A stretch of 64,000 nucleotides of DNA from SFLA01 sp964485815 (lineage in GTDB: Bacteria; Bacillota; Clostridia; Oscillospirales; CAG-382). Positions 9,562 to 18,641 of the stretch are shown here, in pieces. The position numbers were made by a program, and so were the translations under genes. The DNA lies in NCBI GenBank assembly GCA_964485815.1, contig CAZAJX010000003.1, forward strand, positions 14,540 through 78,539. Direction: 5' to 3'. The notes beneath the pieces are model-generated. The model did no database searches. It was not told the origin of the DNA and saw nothing but the letters and a program-made list of their open reading frames with translations. How positions within the stretch are numbered: position 1 is the stretch's first letter; every line of letters begins with the position of its first letter.

Positions 9562-10107
9562 ATGAACAAAAAACTTAAAGACAGACTTTTGATAATTTGC
9601 GAATGCGGTATAACCGTAGCGTTGGCGTTGGCACTTTGCCCGCTGGAGATCGACTTCGCCTGGCTTCAGGGCGGGGGAATAGACATACTTATGGTTCCCC
9701 TGGTTATCCTTGCCTTGCGCCGCGGCGGGGGATGGGGTATCGCCACGGGTGCCATCTTCGGCTTGCTCAAATACCTGCTGTGGTCCTCGGGCGGGTACGG
9801 AATACCCTCAATTTTATTGGATTACGTTCTGGCATACGCCGCTGTCGGCACTGCAGGCTTCCTTAAAAAAGGTATCGCAGGTACCGCAGTTGCCACGGGC
9901 GTGCGCTTTTTGATCCACTTTGTAAGCGGAATTACCATTTACGCCATCACCGCTTCGGAAACGGTCTACGGTATCACCACCGCTTCGCCGTTTATATATT
10001 CTATCGTCTATAACGCACCCTACGTTCTCGCAAACGGCGTTATTTGCGCGATAATCGTTGTATTGCTCGAAAAACCTATGAGCAAGATACCTAAAAACTT
10101 TAAGTAA
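9562..10107 (+). CDS. thiT: Energy-coupled thiamin transporter substrate-binding subunit ThiT
   Basis: S-component of an ECF transporter that binds thiamin in the membrane; it needs the shared EcfAA'T module, which is not in this window. The 181 residues contain about six helices. Family landmarks are CPLEIDFAWLQGGGIDILMVP, LLDYVLAYAAVGTAGF and RFLIHFVSGITIYA, which contain the aromatic and acidic thiamin-binding positions. The TPP riboswitch upstream independently supports the substrate. The likely start is the ATG at 9562; no strong ribosome-binding site is visible. Confidence 0.93.
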   Translation: MNKKLKDRLLIICECGITVALALALCPLEIDFAWLQGGGIDILMVPLVILALRRGGGWGIATGAIFGLLKYLLWSSGGYGIPSILLDYVLAYAAVGTAGFLKKGIAGTAVATGVRFLIHFVSGITIYAITASETVYGITTASPFIYSIVYNAPYVLANGVICAIIVVLLEKPMSKIPKNFK

Positions 10108-10141
10108 GACGTGCCAAAAACGCAAGCAGGACAAACAAAGA

Positions 10142-10168
10142 AACTCCCGATATAATCGGGAGTTTTTT
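10142..10168 (+). terminator. Terminator after thiT
   Basis: 10-bp stem AACTCCCGAT / ATCGGGAGTT with loop ATA and a T-tract. Repeat copy A2 begins directly at the end of the T-tract. Confidence 0.9.
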
Positions 10169-10282
10169 AATGAGGAATGAGGAATGAGAAATTATGGTTG
10201 ATTTTTGTTCGCAGAACAAAAATCTTCCGAAATTCCTCATTTAGCATCGCAAAGCGATGCGTCGCATTACTCATTTCTCATT
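10169..10282. repeat. Structured intergenic repeat, copy A2
   Basis: Fills the convergent thiT / TRIC gap from the terminator T-tract to the TRIC stop codon. It is inverted relative to A1. The T-hairpin arms are 10200-10210 and 10214-10224 (GATTTTTGTTC, loop GCA), followed by CTTCCGAAATTCCTCATT, a GC hairpin GCATCGC / GCGATGC (10244-10260) and the end units. Confidence 0.87.
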
Positions 10283-10912
10283 TTATTCAGCCTTGGGCAG
10301 ACTCCATTTAAATCTTGCTGCCAGAAAGCGTATGGTTATTACAACCACTGCGGAAATCGTCATAGCCGCCGTTGCGCCCAAGGGCTTCCACAGCGCCACG
10401 CACACTGCCGCCCCTGCCAGGGAAGCGGAAGCGTATATATGCTTTACAAATATGTATGGCGTGTTGCCCGCCATCATATCTCTCAGCAGTCCGCCGCCCA
10501 CGCCCGTGACCACACCTACGAACATAAGCAAAAAAATATTTTCACCTTGTCCTGCGGTTATGGCGGTGCGTATGCCGACTACCGTGAATATGCCCAGCCC
10601 CACCGAATCGGTAATAAGCAAAAACATATCAAAAACCTTGGGGTTCTTACCCGCAAGCCTTCTTACGGCGGGAATAAAGGTAAGTATTCCCGTGGCGATG
10701 GCGACGAGGGCATAAACGGGGTTTCTGAACGTCATGGGCGGTGTGTTGCCCAAAACGACATCCCGTATCGCTCCGCCGCCAACGGCGGTTACGAGGGCGA
10801 GTATTACCACGCCGAAAATATCCATTTTCTTTTTAAGACCGGTTATGGCTCCGGAAACGGCGAATGCCACCGTACCGATGATCTCAAAAACAAAAACCAG
10901 AGTTTCTATCAT
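10283..10912 (-). CDS. TRIC / UPF0126-type membrane channel protein
   Basis: 209 residues and about seven membrane helices, formed by two tandem copies of the UPF0126 (glycine-transporter-like) domain. Each copy carries its glycine motif: GGGAIRDVVLGNTPP in the first and GGGLLRDMMAGNTPYIF in the second. Family members act as trimeric cation channels in some structural studies; the physiological role in bacteria is uncertain. The start overlaps the ackA stop by one base, so it is co-transcribed behind ackA. The stop codon abuts repeat A2. Confidence 0.9.
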   Translation of the reverse strand: MIETLVFVFEIIGTVAFAVSGAITGLKKKMDIFGVVILALVTAVGGGAIRDVVLGNTPPMTFRNPVYALVAIATGILTFIPAVRRLAGKNPKVFDMFLLITDSVGLGIFTVVGIRTAITAGQGENIFLLMFVGVVTGVGGGLLRDMMAGNTPYIFVKHIYASASLAGAAVCVALWKPLGATAAMTISAVVVITIRFLAARFKWSLPKAE

Positions 10913-12117
10913 TACTTATTAAGTCCTGCAACAACGTCTGCGGTATCGCGGGCGATAACCAGCTCTTCGTTGGTGGCGATAACCAGAATTCTCACCTTGC
11001 TGTCGGGAGCGGAAACGTCTGCGGGAACGGGAAGGTCGCGGTAGTTAAGGTTCTTGTCCTCATCCATCTTTACGCCCAGAAATTCCATATCTGCGCAAAC
11101 TTCACTTCTTACTCTCGCATCGTTTTCGCCGATACCTGCGGTGAATACGAGGCAGTCCAGACCGTTCATAGCGGCTGCGTAAGAGCCGATAAACTTCTTT
11201 ATTTCATATACGAGGATATCGGATGCAAGATTAGCTCTCTCGTTGCCCTCTGCCTGCGCCTTGCGGAGGTTACGCATATCGGAGGAAACGCCGGAAACGC
11301 CCAGCAGACCGCACTTTTTGTTCATCCAGTTGCCCATTTCGGTAACGGGAATATTCTCTGCTTCCATAATATAGGGAACGATTGCGGGGTCGATAGCGCC
11401 GCAACGGGAGCCCATAATAATACCGTCAAGGGGAGTGAAGCCCATGCTGGTGTCCATACACTTGCCGCCTCTTACTGCGGAAATGGAAGAACCGTTGCCG
11501 ATATGGCAGGTGACGATCTTGCTGTCTTCCTTACCCAGATATTCGTTTGCGATAGCGGAAACGTATCTGTGGGAAGTGCCGTGGAAGCCGTAACGGCGGA
11601 TATTGTATTTCTCTGCTACTTCGTATGCGATAGGATAGGTATATGCCTTTGCGGGCATAGTGGAATGGAAAGCGGTGTCGATAACCAGTACCTGAGGCAC
11701 GTTGGGCATAACCTCTTCACAGCCCTGAATACCCTCAAGATGTCCCTTGGTGTGAAGGGGAGCGATGGTAAGGCATTTGCGAAGGTCTGCTTTGGACTGC
11801 TCGGTAACGAGGGTGGGCTTGGTGAGCCAAGGACCGCCGTGGACTACGCGGTGACCTACTGCGCCGATCATATCAATACTCTCGATACAGCCTGCGTCTT
11901 TATCCACAAGTGTTTCAAGCACCTTTTTAATAGCATCTGCGTGGGTGGGGAAGGGAGTGGGAGTGGCGGTCTTTTCTTTACCTATAACCTGATGCTCCAA
12001 CACGCCGTCAATACCGATACGGTCGGCATTACCTTTTGCCAAAAGCTTTTCGCCCTCCATATCAAAAAGCTGGTATTTAAGGGAAGAGCTTCCTGCGTTT
12101 ACGACAAGAATATACAT
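10912..12117 (-). CDS. ackA: Acetate kinase
   Basis: Interconverts acetyl phosphate + ADP and acetate + ATP, the ATP-forming end of acetate fermentation. At 401 residues it has the usual length. Visible family motifs are NAGSSSLKYQLFD (N-terminal), GHRVVHGG, FHGTSHRYVS, HIGNGSS, DTSMGFTPLDGI and MGSRCGAIDPAI. No phosphotransacetylase gene is adjacent; instead it is divergent from tmcAL, whose product consumes acetate. A good ribosome-binding site (AAGGAGA) precedes the start. Transcribed from the minus-strand promoter at 12156-12184. Confidence 0.97.
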   Translation of the reverse strand: MYILVVNAGSSSLKYQLFDMEGEKLLAKGNADRIGIDGVLEHQVIGKEKTATPTPFPTHADAIKKVLETLVDKDAGCIESIDMIGAVGHRVVHGGPWLTKPTLVTEQSKADLRKCLTIAPLHTKGHLEGIQGCEEVMPNVPQVLVIDTAFHSTMPAKAYTYPIAYEVAEKYNIRRYGFHGTSHRYVSAIANEYLGKEDSKIVTCHIGNGSSISAVRGGKCMDTSMGFTPLDGIIMGSRCGAIDPAIVPYIMEAENIPVTEMGNWMNKKCGLLGVSGVSSDMRNLRKAQAEGNERANLASDILVYEIKKFIGSYAAAMNGLDCLVFTAGIGENDARVRSEVCADMEFLGVKMDEDKNLNYRDLPVPADVSAPDSKVRILVIATNEELVIARDTADVVAGLNK

Positions 12118-12134
12118 TGTTCATTTCTCCTTGC

Positions 12135-12184
12135 TTGACATTTTAATTATTTTTAATTATACTACCGTTAGAAAATAAATGCAA
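12135..12184. promoter_or_regulatory. Interlocked divergent promoters of ackA and tmcAL
   Basis: Plus strand: TTGACA (12135-12140), 17-bp spacer, TATACT (12158-12163). Minus strand: TTGCAT (12179-12184), 17-bp spacer, TATAAT (12156-12161). The two -10 boxes overlap by four bases, so polymerase is unlikely to occupy both at once. Confidence 0.82.
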
Positions 12185-12193
12185 GGGATTTTT

Positions 12194-13306
12194 ATGGAAA
12201 GATTAAAAGGAACAGCCGTTAGTTTATGCGAATTCAATCCGTTTCACTTCGGCCACAAGCATCTTTTGGACGAAGCACATAAATTATACCCAATAGTTTT
12301 CGGCATTATGAGCGGAAACCTTGTTCAGCGGGGTATCAACGCCTGCGCCGATAAATATCTGCGTGCTTCCGCCGCCGTGGAGTGCGGGTTTGACGGAGTG
12401 TTGGAGCTTCCTTTCCCCTTTTCCTCCCTTTCCGCCCGTGATTTCGCCCGTGCGGGAGTGCATATAGCCGAGGAAGCGGGGTTTGAAGCCCTCGTTTTCG
12501 GCGCAGAGGACAGAGATGCGGTTCTCCGTGCAAGGGATATTGTATGCGCACCGGATTTTGAGGAAAAGACCGCCGCCCTCATAAAAACGCAAAAAAATCT
12601 TTCATACCCCAAAGCGGCAGAGCTTGTATTGGCGGAAGCGTTGGGAGCGGAAACCGCCCGCAGTCTTTCAAAGCCCAACAATATTTTGGCTATTGAATAT
12701 ATAAAAGCCGCAAGCAAACGGAATTTATTAAAAATAGAAATCATCCCCCGTTCACCCCTCTTTTCTTCCGCAGGCTCTTTGCGGTCGGCGGGCGTGCCGA
12801 AGGACGGACTCCCCCGTGAAGCCTCGACCTTTTTTGAAAACACCGTATCCGATACCGCCCTTTACCCCTATTTAAGCGTGGCGGCAAAGCTGTATACGGG
12901 AGATAAAGCTATGCTATACGGCATAGACGAGTCCTTGGCAGGGCGCATAACCAAAGCCTGCCGTGAAAACGGCGGAACTGAGGAAATTATTTCCGCTTGT
13001 GTCAGCGCCCACGATACGGTTGCCCGTGTCCGCCGAGCCCTTGTAAGTATACTGTTCGGCATAACCAAATACAAGGCTGCGGAAATGCCTTCATACACCA
13101 CCCTCCTTGCGGCGGGAGAAAAAGGACTTCCCGTAATAAAGCAGATAAGCAAAAATTCCTCTCTTTCTCTCGTGGTAAAGCCCGCTTCCGTTACGGGCAA
13201 CAAGCAGTTCGAATCCGCCCTGCGGGCAGAACGGGTGTTGAGAGAGGTGTTCGGCACTCCGGATCCTCTTTGCCGCACACCCTATATCAAAGGAGCAAAC
13301 AAATGA
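12194..13306 (+). CDS. tmcAL: tRNA(Met) cytidine acetate ligase TmcAL
   Basis: Family members (formerly YlbM) form N4-acetylcytidine at the wobble base of elongator tRNA-Met using acetate and ATP. The 370-residue protein shows the nucleotidyltransferase HIGH-type motif in CEFNPFHFGHKHLL near the N-terminus and the family sequence IMSGNLVQRG. An upstream ATG at 12179 is in frame, but AAGGGA lies between the two and fits the ATG at 12194. The stop overlaps the dagK start (ATGA). Divergent from ackA. Confidence 0.9.
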   Translation: MERLKGTAVSLCEFNPFHFGHKHLLDEAHKLYPIVFGIMSGNLVQRGINACADKYLRASAAVECGFDGVLELPFPFSSLSARDFARAGVHIAEEAGFEALVFGAEDRDAVLRARDIVCAPDFEEKTAALIKTQKNLSYPKAAELVLAEALGAETARSLSKPNNILAIEYIKAASKRNLLKIEIIPRSPLFSSAGSLRSAGVPKDGLPREASTFFENTVSDTALYPYLSVAAKLYTGDKAMLYGIDESLAGRITKACRENGGTEEIISACVSAHDTVARVRRALVSILFGITKYKAAEMPSYTTLLAAGEKGLPVIKQISKNSSLSLVVKPASVTGNKQFESALRAERVLREVFGTPDPLCRTPYIKGANK

Positions 13307-14235
13307 AGCATCTTTTTATATTAAACCCCGTTGCGGGCAGTAAGGACCGTTCCGGCATTATTTCCGAAGCGGTTGAAAAGTTAAATCTGGAAAACAGCGA
13401 AAAATACGTTACCGTATGCGCCAAGGACGCTATACGGGAGGTGTGCGAGCAATTAAAAAACACCGATGAACACCTGCGTATTTACGCCTGCGGAGGTGAC
13501 GGCACCTTTAACGAGGTGGTTACGGGAATTATCCGTTCGGGCAGTAAAAACTGCTCCGTGGCGGTTGTCCCCACGGGAAGCGGAAACGATTTTATAAAGG
13601 CGTTTCCTCAGTATTCCCCGTCGGATTTCCGCGATCTCAAAAGGGTTTCCAAGGGAAATACTGTGCCTTTGGACGTAATTTCCGTTACGGATTCGGAAAG
13701 CGGCACAGAATACATAAGCGTAAACGTGGCGAGCGCGGGTTTTGATTCCGCGGTGGCAGACGGAATGGGCAAATACCGCCGTATTTTGGGCGGAAAAGGC
13801 TCTTACAATATGTCCTTGGTGGAGTGCTTTTTAAAGTACGAAAAATACGAATACACCGTCATTTGCGATGACGAGGACGTTTTCGGCGGTGCCCACCCCT
13901 GTATGTTTGCCCTCGCCGCCAACGGAAATTATTACGGCGGCGCATATAAAGCCGCACCTTACGCTAAGGTAAACGATGGATTGATGGATTTTGTCTGTAT
14001 CGACCGTGTTTCCCGCGCAGGGATTTTAAAGCTGGTAAACATATATAAAAAAGGCGAGCATTTTGAAAAAGCGAAGGATATCGTAACCTACCGCCGCTGC
14101 AAGAAATTGAAAATATGCTCTCCCAACCGTATCCCCTTCAACGTGGACGGAGAGATAATCTTAATGCGCGATCCCGAGCTGAGGATATTGGAAAGCGCAG
14201 TTGAGTTGGTTTTGCCTAAAGGCAATGAGAAATGA
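13303..14235 (+). CDS. Diacylglycerol kinase family lipid kinase
   Basis: Phosphorylates diacylglycerol or a related lipid, feeding phosphatidate back to membrane synthesis. 310 residues. Features are LNPVAGS near the N-terminus, the nucleotide-binding GGDGTFNEVVTG, and VPTGSGNDFIKAF. The start ATG overlaps the tmcAL stop, with AAAGGAG upstream. The last residues (NEK and stop) are encoded by the outer 7-nt units of repeat A3, so the native C-terminus appears to have been replaced or trimmed by the repeat. Confidence 0.9.
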   Translation: MKHLFILNPVAGSKDRSGIISEAVEKLNLENSEKYVTVCAKDAIREVCEQLKNTDEHLRIYACGGDGTFNEVVTGIIRSGSKNCSVAVVPTGSGNDFIKAFPQYSPSDFRDLKRVSKGNTVPLDVISVTDSESGTEYISVNVASAGFDSAVADGMGKYRRILGGKGSYNMSLVECFLKYEKYEYTVICDDEDVFGGAHPCMFALAANGNYYGGAYKAAPYAKVNDGLMDFVCIDRVSRAGILKLVNIYKKGEHFEKAKDIVTYRRCKKLKICSPNRIPFNVDGEIILMRDPELRILESAVELVLPKGNEK

Positions 14236-14317
14236 TAAATGATGAATGATGAATGATGGTTGATTTTTGTTCACAGAACAAAAATCTTCCGTAATTTCTC
14301 ATTCCTCATTCCTCATT
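14224..14317. repeat. Structured intergenic repeat, copy A3
   Basis: Begins inside dagK and ends at the A-run of the bidirectional terminator. Left units are ATGAGAA, ATGATAA and ATGATGA in tandem. The T-hairpin has arms GATTTTTGTTC / GAACAAAAATC with loop ACA, followed by CTTCCGTAATTTCTC and TTCCTCA units. Same orientation as A2. Confidence 0.87.
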
Positions 14318-14350
14318 AAAAAAAGAGCAGATATAATCTGCTCTTTTTTA
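14318..14350. terminator. Bidirectional terminator
   Basis: 8-bp stem GAGCAGAT / ATCTGCTC (14325-14332 with 14336-14343), flanked by an A-run on the left and a T-run on the right. It can serve both dagK (+) and the zinc-ribbon gene (-). Confidence 0.85.
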
Positions 14351-14869
14351 TTACATTAGCATCTTCAGCCATTCCGTTATTGCCGCCACAACTGCGGAAT
14401 AACCGAACACGGCGGATATTCCCACGATACCGCCAACCAGCACCAAAAGGATCACGTGCAGTATTACCGCACTTAATGCGTGTCTGCGGCGGTTTACCTT
14501 TTTGGATGCGCACGCCGTTATAATTGCGATTATAAGACCTATAACGGGGAGCGCAAACAATATCTGGTTTACAAGATATCCGCCCGTGGAAAGGACTGCG
14601 TATCTTCCCGTGGGAAGAACGTTATCGCTGTACGAGGTTTTTACCGGCGCTTGCTCCTTTTCCTCTGCGGGCGCGGGGATAGGGAACGCTTCCGTCTGCT
14701 CGGGGGCAGAGAGGGGTGCGGACTCCGCTTCCGTCAGAATTTGCGCTATACTCTCTTCCTTTTTTTCTTCCTTTACGGGGAGAATTTCGCAAAGAGTTTT
14801 TGTTCCGCAGGAGGGGCAGATCGCCACTCCTTCACGAAGTGCGTATCCGCATTGAGGGCAATATGTCAT
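14351..14869 (-). CDS. Zinc-ribbon membrane protein
   Basis: 172 residues. An N-terminal zinc ribbon (CPQCG at residue 4 and CPSCG at about 18) is followed by an acidic, proline-rich linker and two membrane helices near the C-terminus (about 100-120 and 133-160). Proteins of this layout are common in Clostridia, without a defined role. It is the last gene of the transglutaminase / DUF58 / MoxR group, 29 bases after the transglutaminase stop. Confidence 0.78.
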   Translation of the reverse strand: MTYCPQCGYALREGVAICPSCGTKTLCEILPVKEEKKEESIAQILTEAESAPLSAPEQTEAFPIPAPAEEKEQAPVKTSYSDNVLPTGRYAVLSTGGYLVNQILFALPVIGLIIAIITACASKKVNRRRHALSAVILHVILLVLVGGIVGISAVFGYSAVVAAITEWLKMLM

Positions 14870-14898
14870 AAAAACCTACTCCTTTTTTCTTAAAAAAA

Positions 14899-17382
14899 TC
14901 ATTTTTTCGGCGGCTTTGTAAGTAGTCCGTCAAAATAAGCCTTCCGCTTTTTGAATCCCTTTAAAGTGGTGTAAACGTAATCGTTCAATGCAAGCATATG
15001 CTTTCCTGCCGCCGCCAGCTCTTCCTTGGTGCAGACACCGCCGAACTCGGCTTTGCGGAAGTATTCCATTACAAAAGAGGGATTGGGCATATCGGGTGCA
15101 GATCTGCGCACACGCTTTATATATTCGGGATATTTTTCGCCCTTAATGGGGGTAAAGCCTTTAAGACGCAAAAGCTTTATGTGCTGTGAATGCATCTCGA
15201 TCAAGCCTTTTTCCGCATCCCCTTCGCCACGGGAGTATTTTTCCCTCGTTTTAAAGGTGTTTTTGCGCCGTTTTTCGTTGCGGCGGTATATAAGGGCGAT
15301 AATAAGCGTAACGATTATACCACAGGAAGCGGCACAAATACAATAGATAATCGCTTTTTTATTGTTTTTCGGCACGTCTTCGGATATTTCGCCAACACTT
15401 TCAACCAAAGAGCTGTTATCGGATACGTCGGAAACCGCAGAGTCTTCGCTTGATTCCTCTTCGCTGCTCTCGGCTTCGCTTGATTCCTCTTCGCTTATCT
15501 CCTCGCTTTCGTCGGCGGAGGGCTCTTCCGTGGAAACCTCCTCGGGGAAATGAGGGCTGTCAAGCAGAGGACCTTCGGAGCCAATGGAGTTTTGCATAGC
15601 GGCGTAGGTCATTTCAAAGGGCACCCAGCCGTAGCCGTAAAGCTCAACCTCGCACCAGGCGTGGGAGTTGGAATCGTAAATATGTCTGTTTCCGCTGAAG
15701 TCCGCGCCTCTGGAAGAATATCCCGTAACGTAACGGGTATTTATACCGATGGAGCGAAGCAGCAGTGCGGCGGTGGAGGCAAACTGTACGCAGTATCCCT
15801 CGCCCGTGTTAAACAGGAAGTTGTATATACTGTCCTTTTCGTGATCGTAATTTTCGTACCGATCGGACATCTGGGGGTTCATTGTGTAATATTTTGTTTC
15901 GGAAAGGTATATCTGTACGGCTTCGATAGCGTCTATAACCGAATCCTCCGCAGCCAGCCATTCATCGTAGGTCTGATAACCGCAGTAGCGCATAAGAAGA
16001 TCCAGCATAAGGGCACGCAATTCCTTATCCAGCAATTCGTCGCCGGAAATAACAAACTCGGGGTTTTGGTAATCCATCATACCAAAGGCTTCGTAGCCCC
16101 AGTCGATATCGGTGTTTTTGCGCAGATAATCGAACCACTCCACATCGTACTCAAAATCGCTGAGTCGGTAAGTGTCAGTCGTAACTGCGGGATACCGTTC
16201 TACCACACCGTCGCTGTCCAGATCGTAAAATGCTTCATCGTCGCCGTTGGTGATAAGGGTGCTTCCCGCAGGTATGGCAGGGTAAAGAGGCTTTACCACG
16301 CCCGCCACGGTAACAAAGCTTCGTATGACATCCGTGCTGTCGGTTCTGTCCTGCGTGTCCGCAAGAAACCTGAAAGCATCATCTGTCAGATCCGTAGAGG
16401 TTGAAGTAGACAAAGTCCAGGAGTTGTTGCCGTATTCGTAGTGTATACGGCGGCGGAGGAACATATCGCCGCTGTCATCGGCGCCGGACACGATATATAA
16501 AAGCACGTTATCAAACTCTATATCCTCAAGGTCGGTTTTGGATTGCTTTTCCTCAAGGTCGTTCATAAACTGCTCGTATCCGTCCATAGATACGTCGCTG
16601 CTGGCATCCCCGAACCCGCCGGGGGAAACCGTGGGCGGCTTTATACCCGTAAGCTGTGAAACCATATTCATTACGGATTTTGAAAACGCCTCGTCGGACG
16701 CCACGGGTATAAGCACTATGGCGGCGGCAAGGAAAAACGCCAACGTCTTTACGCCGATTTTGGTTATGGGTATAACGCTTCCCATAGCCTTTCCGCCTTT
16801 GCCCTGCACGGCAACGCACAGCATTGCGGCAATACAAAGGATCATTATGAAAAAGTGTATGCTTTCGTTTCGCTCAAGGGAAACGAACAGTCCCAGCGTT
16901 ACCCCGGAGGTAAGCAAAACGGGGACGAGTGCCTTACATCTTAACATAAAGTGGGTAAGCAGTACTGCGCAGACGGATGCCAGCAGTATTGCAACCAGAG
17001 TAAGCTCCCAATCGTGATATGGGATATAGTATTCGGGCTCGAATTTGTATATTTCGGTACCTATTTTGTTTATCTTGTCCGTTATGGCTTCGCTTAAGGG
17101 AATAAAGCATAAAAGGGAAATTCCCGCTCCGCCCAAAGCGAGGGCGGGGTAAACTATCCATTCTGCGGAAAACAGAAACGCTGTTCCCGTTGCCGCGATC
17201 ACCGCCGCGGAAGCGAACCAAACCGTGCCAACGCTTATTTCGGGCAGGATGGTCTGCTCTGCGTATCCCGCAATTCCGAAAACGGTAACCATACACAGTA
17301 TAAGGCAGGCGAAAAATCCCATTGCCGAGGATGCGGATTCAAAAATACGGTATTTTCTTGTTGCATTGGGACGGAAATTCAT
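14899..17382 (-). CDS. TgpA-like transmembrane transglutaminase-domain protein
   Basis: 827 residues. An N-terminal block of about seven membrane helices precedes an extracytoplasmic transglutaminase-like domain with the catalytic triad in its usual context: Cys531 in GEGYCVQFASTAALL, His in SNSHAWCEVE, Asp/Glu downstream in GYGWVPFEMT. A Ser/Glu-rich disordered linker, another membrane helix, and a roughly 100-residue cytosolic tail (DUF4129-like position) follow. It overlaps the DUF58 gene by 4 bases. The MoxR-DUF58-TgpA trio is a conserved bacterial module of unclear role, possibly envelope maintenance. Confidence 0.9.
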   Translation of the reverse strand: MNFRPNATRKYRIFESASSAMGFFACLILCMVTVFGIAGYAEQTILPEISVGTVWFASAAVIAATGTAFLFSAEWIVYPALALGGAGISLLCFIPLSEAITDKINKIGTEIYKFEPEYYIPYHDWELTLVAILLASVCAVLLTHFMLRCKALVPVLLTSGVTLGLFVSLERNESIHFFIMILCIAAMLCVAVQGKGGKAMGSVIPITKIGVKTLAFFLAAAIVLIPVASDEAFSKSVMNMVSQLTGIKPPTVSPGGFGDASSDVSMDGYEQFMNDLEEKQSKTDLEDIEFDNVLLYIVSGADDSGDMFLRRRIHYEYGNNSWTLSTSTSTDLTDDAFRFLADTQDRTDSTDVIRSFVTVAGVVKPLYPAIPAGSTLITNGDDEAFYDLDSDGVVERYPAVTTDTYRLSDFEYDVEWFDYLRKNTDIDWGYEAFGMMDYQNPEFVISGDELLDKELRALMLDLLMRYCGYQTYDEWLAAEDSVIDAIEAVQIYLSETKYYTMNPQMSDRYENYDHEKDSIYNFLFNTGEGYCVQFASTAALLLRSIGINTRYVTGYSSRGADFSGNRHIYDSNSHAWCEVELYGYGWVPFEMTYAAMQNSIGSEGPLLDSPHFPEEVSTEEPSADESEEISEEESSEAESSEEESSEDSAVSDVSDNSSLVESVGEISEDVPKNNKKAIIYCICAASCGIIVTLIIALIYRRNEKRRKNTFKTREKYSRGEGDAEKGLIEMHSQHIKLLRLKGFTPIKGEKYPEYIKRVRRSAPDMPNPSFVMEYFRKAEFGGVCTKEELAAAGKHMLALNDYVYTTLKGFKKRKAYFDGLLTKPPKK

Positions 17383-18641
17383 ACCTTTCCTCCCTTCTCT
17401 GCCAAGGAAAATCCTATGATAATTCCTGCGCTTTCCAGCTTTTTAATTATATTTTCGTCGGTTATGGGAGCCTCTCCCTCGGGAGCGCACACCATTACCG
17501 CAATACCCTTTATATTGGGTGCTTCGGTCTGCAGAGCGATTATCTGAGCGGCGGTGTCCTCGTTAACGGCGGCTGTAACCAGCGTTACCGCGTCCGCCTC
17601 GCCGATAATGACGGGGTCTATACGTTTACCCGTACCAAGGGGTATGTATCCGCTTTTGCAAAGGGAAATAAAGCTTTCCTCCATAGAAGCGGTCACGCCT
17701 ATATCCTCTTTTCCGTCCCGCCAACCCAGCAAAACGCTGTCCCCCTCCGATGAAAGGGATAAGCACAGCCCGTAGGCGGTTTCCATAACCGCATCCAAAA
17801 GGGCGGGGTTTTTATCCTTTTTGTTTTCCGTGCCGCAGGCAAGGTAATCTCCCGTATCGCAAAGCACGCACTGGCACTTTTCCTTGGGAGAAGCAAAGCG
17901 GATTATCTGCAGCTCTTCTTCCCTTGCGCTTCTTTTCCAGTGAATGTCCTTAAGACTGTCGCCGGGAACGTAATCTGCGATCTCGAACACCTCGTCACGA
18001 TCATCGCCGCGGCGGTTTCTGTCCGCCCCTTCGCCCATACCCGTGTTTATTCGGAGCTGTTCCGTCTTTCTGCCCTCTACGGGGATTACGGGCATATCTA
18101 CCCTGAATTCCGCATTGCTCACTATCCTGAACAAGCCCAGCGGGTCGTGGACGGAAAGCTTTTTACAGCATACGGTAAATCTTCCCGCCAGCCCGAAGGA
18201 CACCTGTTTTACGGCTGTTACCGCCCGCATTCCACCCATAGTTACACCCGTCTTGTTCTTGACGGGGATACGGGTATAAGCGTACCCGTCCTTTTCCTCT
18301 TTGGGAAGATACAGCGCCGCCGTAAGTCCGGGGAGGGGAATGGGGAAATAATTGTATACTGTAAGGGTCGCGTAGGCGCTTTCGCCCTTGCGCAGGAATT
18401 GCTTATCAAAGCTCAATTCCGCGCTTATTCCGCAAAAGCATATAAAGGCGTAAATAAGTGATATAACGGGAAGCACCATCAAGAAGGTGGCAGCTATTCC
18501 CATAGGTGTGTTTTTACGGATTATGGCATAACAGCAAAGCCCGAACACCGCCGCCCCGTAAAAGGGGAACAAAAGGGTGGGCACGGGGTAAAAGGGTTGT
18601 TTTATAAGCCGTGTTTCACCAAACTTTTCGCTTTTTTTCAT
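17379..18641 (-). CDS. DUF58 domain protein
   Basis: 420 residues. Two membrane helices lie near the N-terminus (about 20-65), and the DUF58 core motif is DEVFEIADYVPGDSLKDIHW followed by KRSA. The C-terminal part looks like a von Willebrand-type fold, as in family members. It overlaps MoxR upstream and TgpA downstream by 4 bases each, so the three are translationally coupled and probably work as one complex. Confidence 0.92.
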   Translation of the reverse strand: MKKSEKFGETRLIKQPFYPVPTLLFPFYGAAVFGLCCYAIIRKNTPMGIAATFLMVLPVISLIYAFICFCGISAELSFDKQFLRKGESAYATLTVYNYFPIPLPGLTAALYLPKEEKDGYAYTRIPVKNKTGVTMGGMRAVTAVKQVSFGLAGRFTVCCKKLSVHDPLGLFRIVSNAEFRVDMPVIPVEGRKTEQLRINTGMGEGADRNRRGDDRDEVFEIADYVPGDSLKDIHWKRSAREEELQIIRFASPKEKCQCVLCDTGDYLACGTENKKDKNPALLDAVMETAYGLCLSLSSEGDSVLLGWRDGKEDIGVTASMEESFISLCKSGYIPLGTGKRIDPVIIGEADAVTLVTAAVNEDTAAQIIALQTEAPNIKGIAVMVCAPEGEAPITDENIIKKLESAGIIIGFSLAEKGGKV

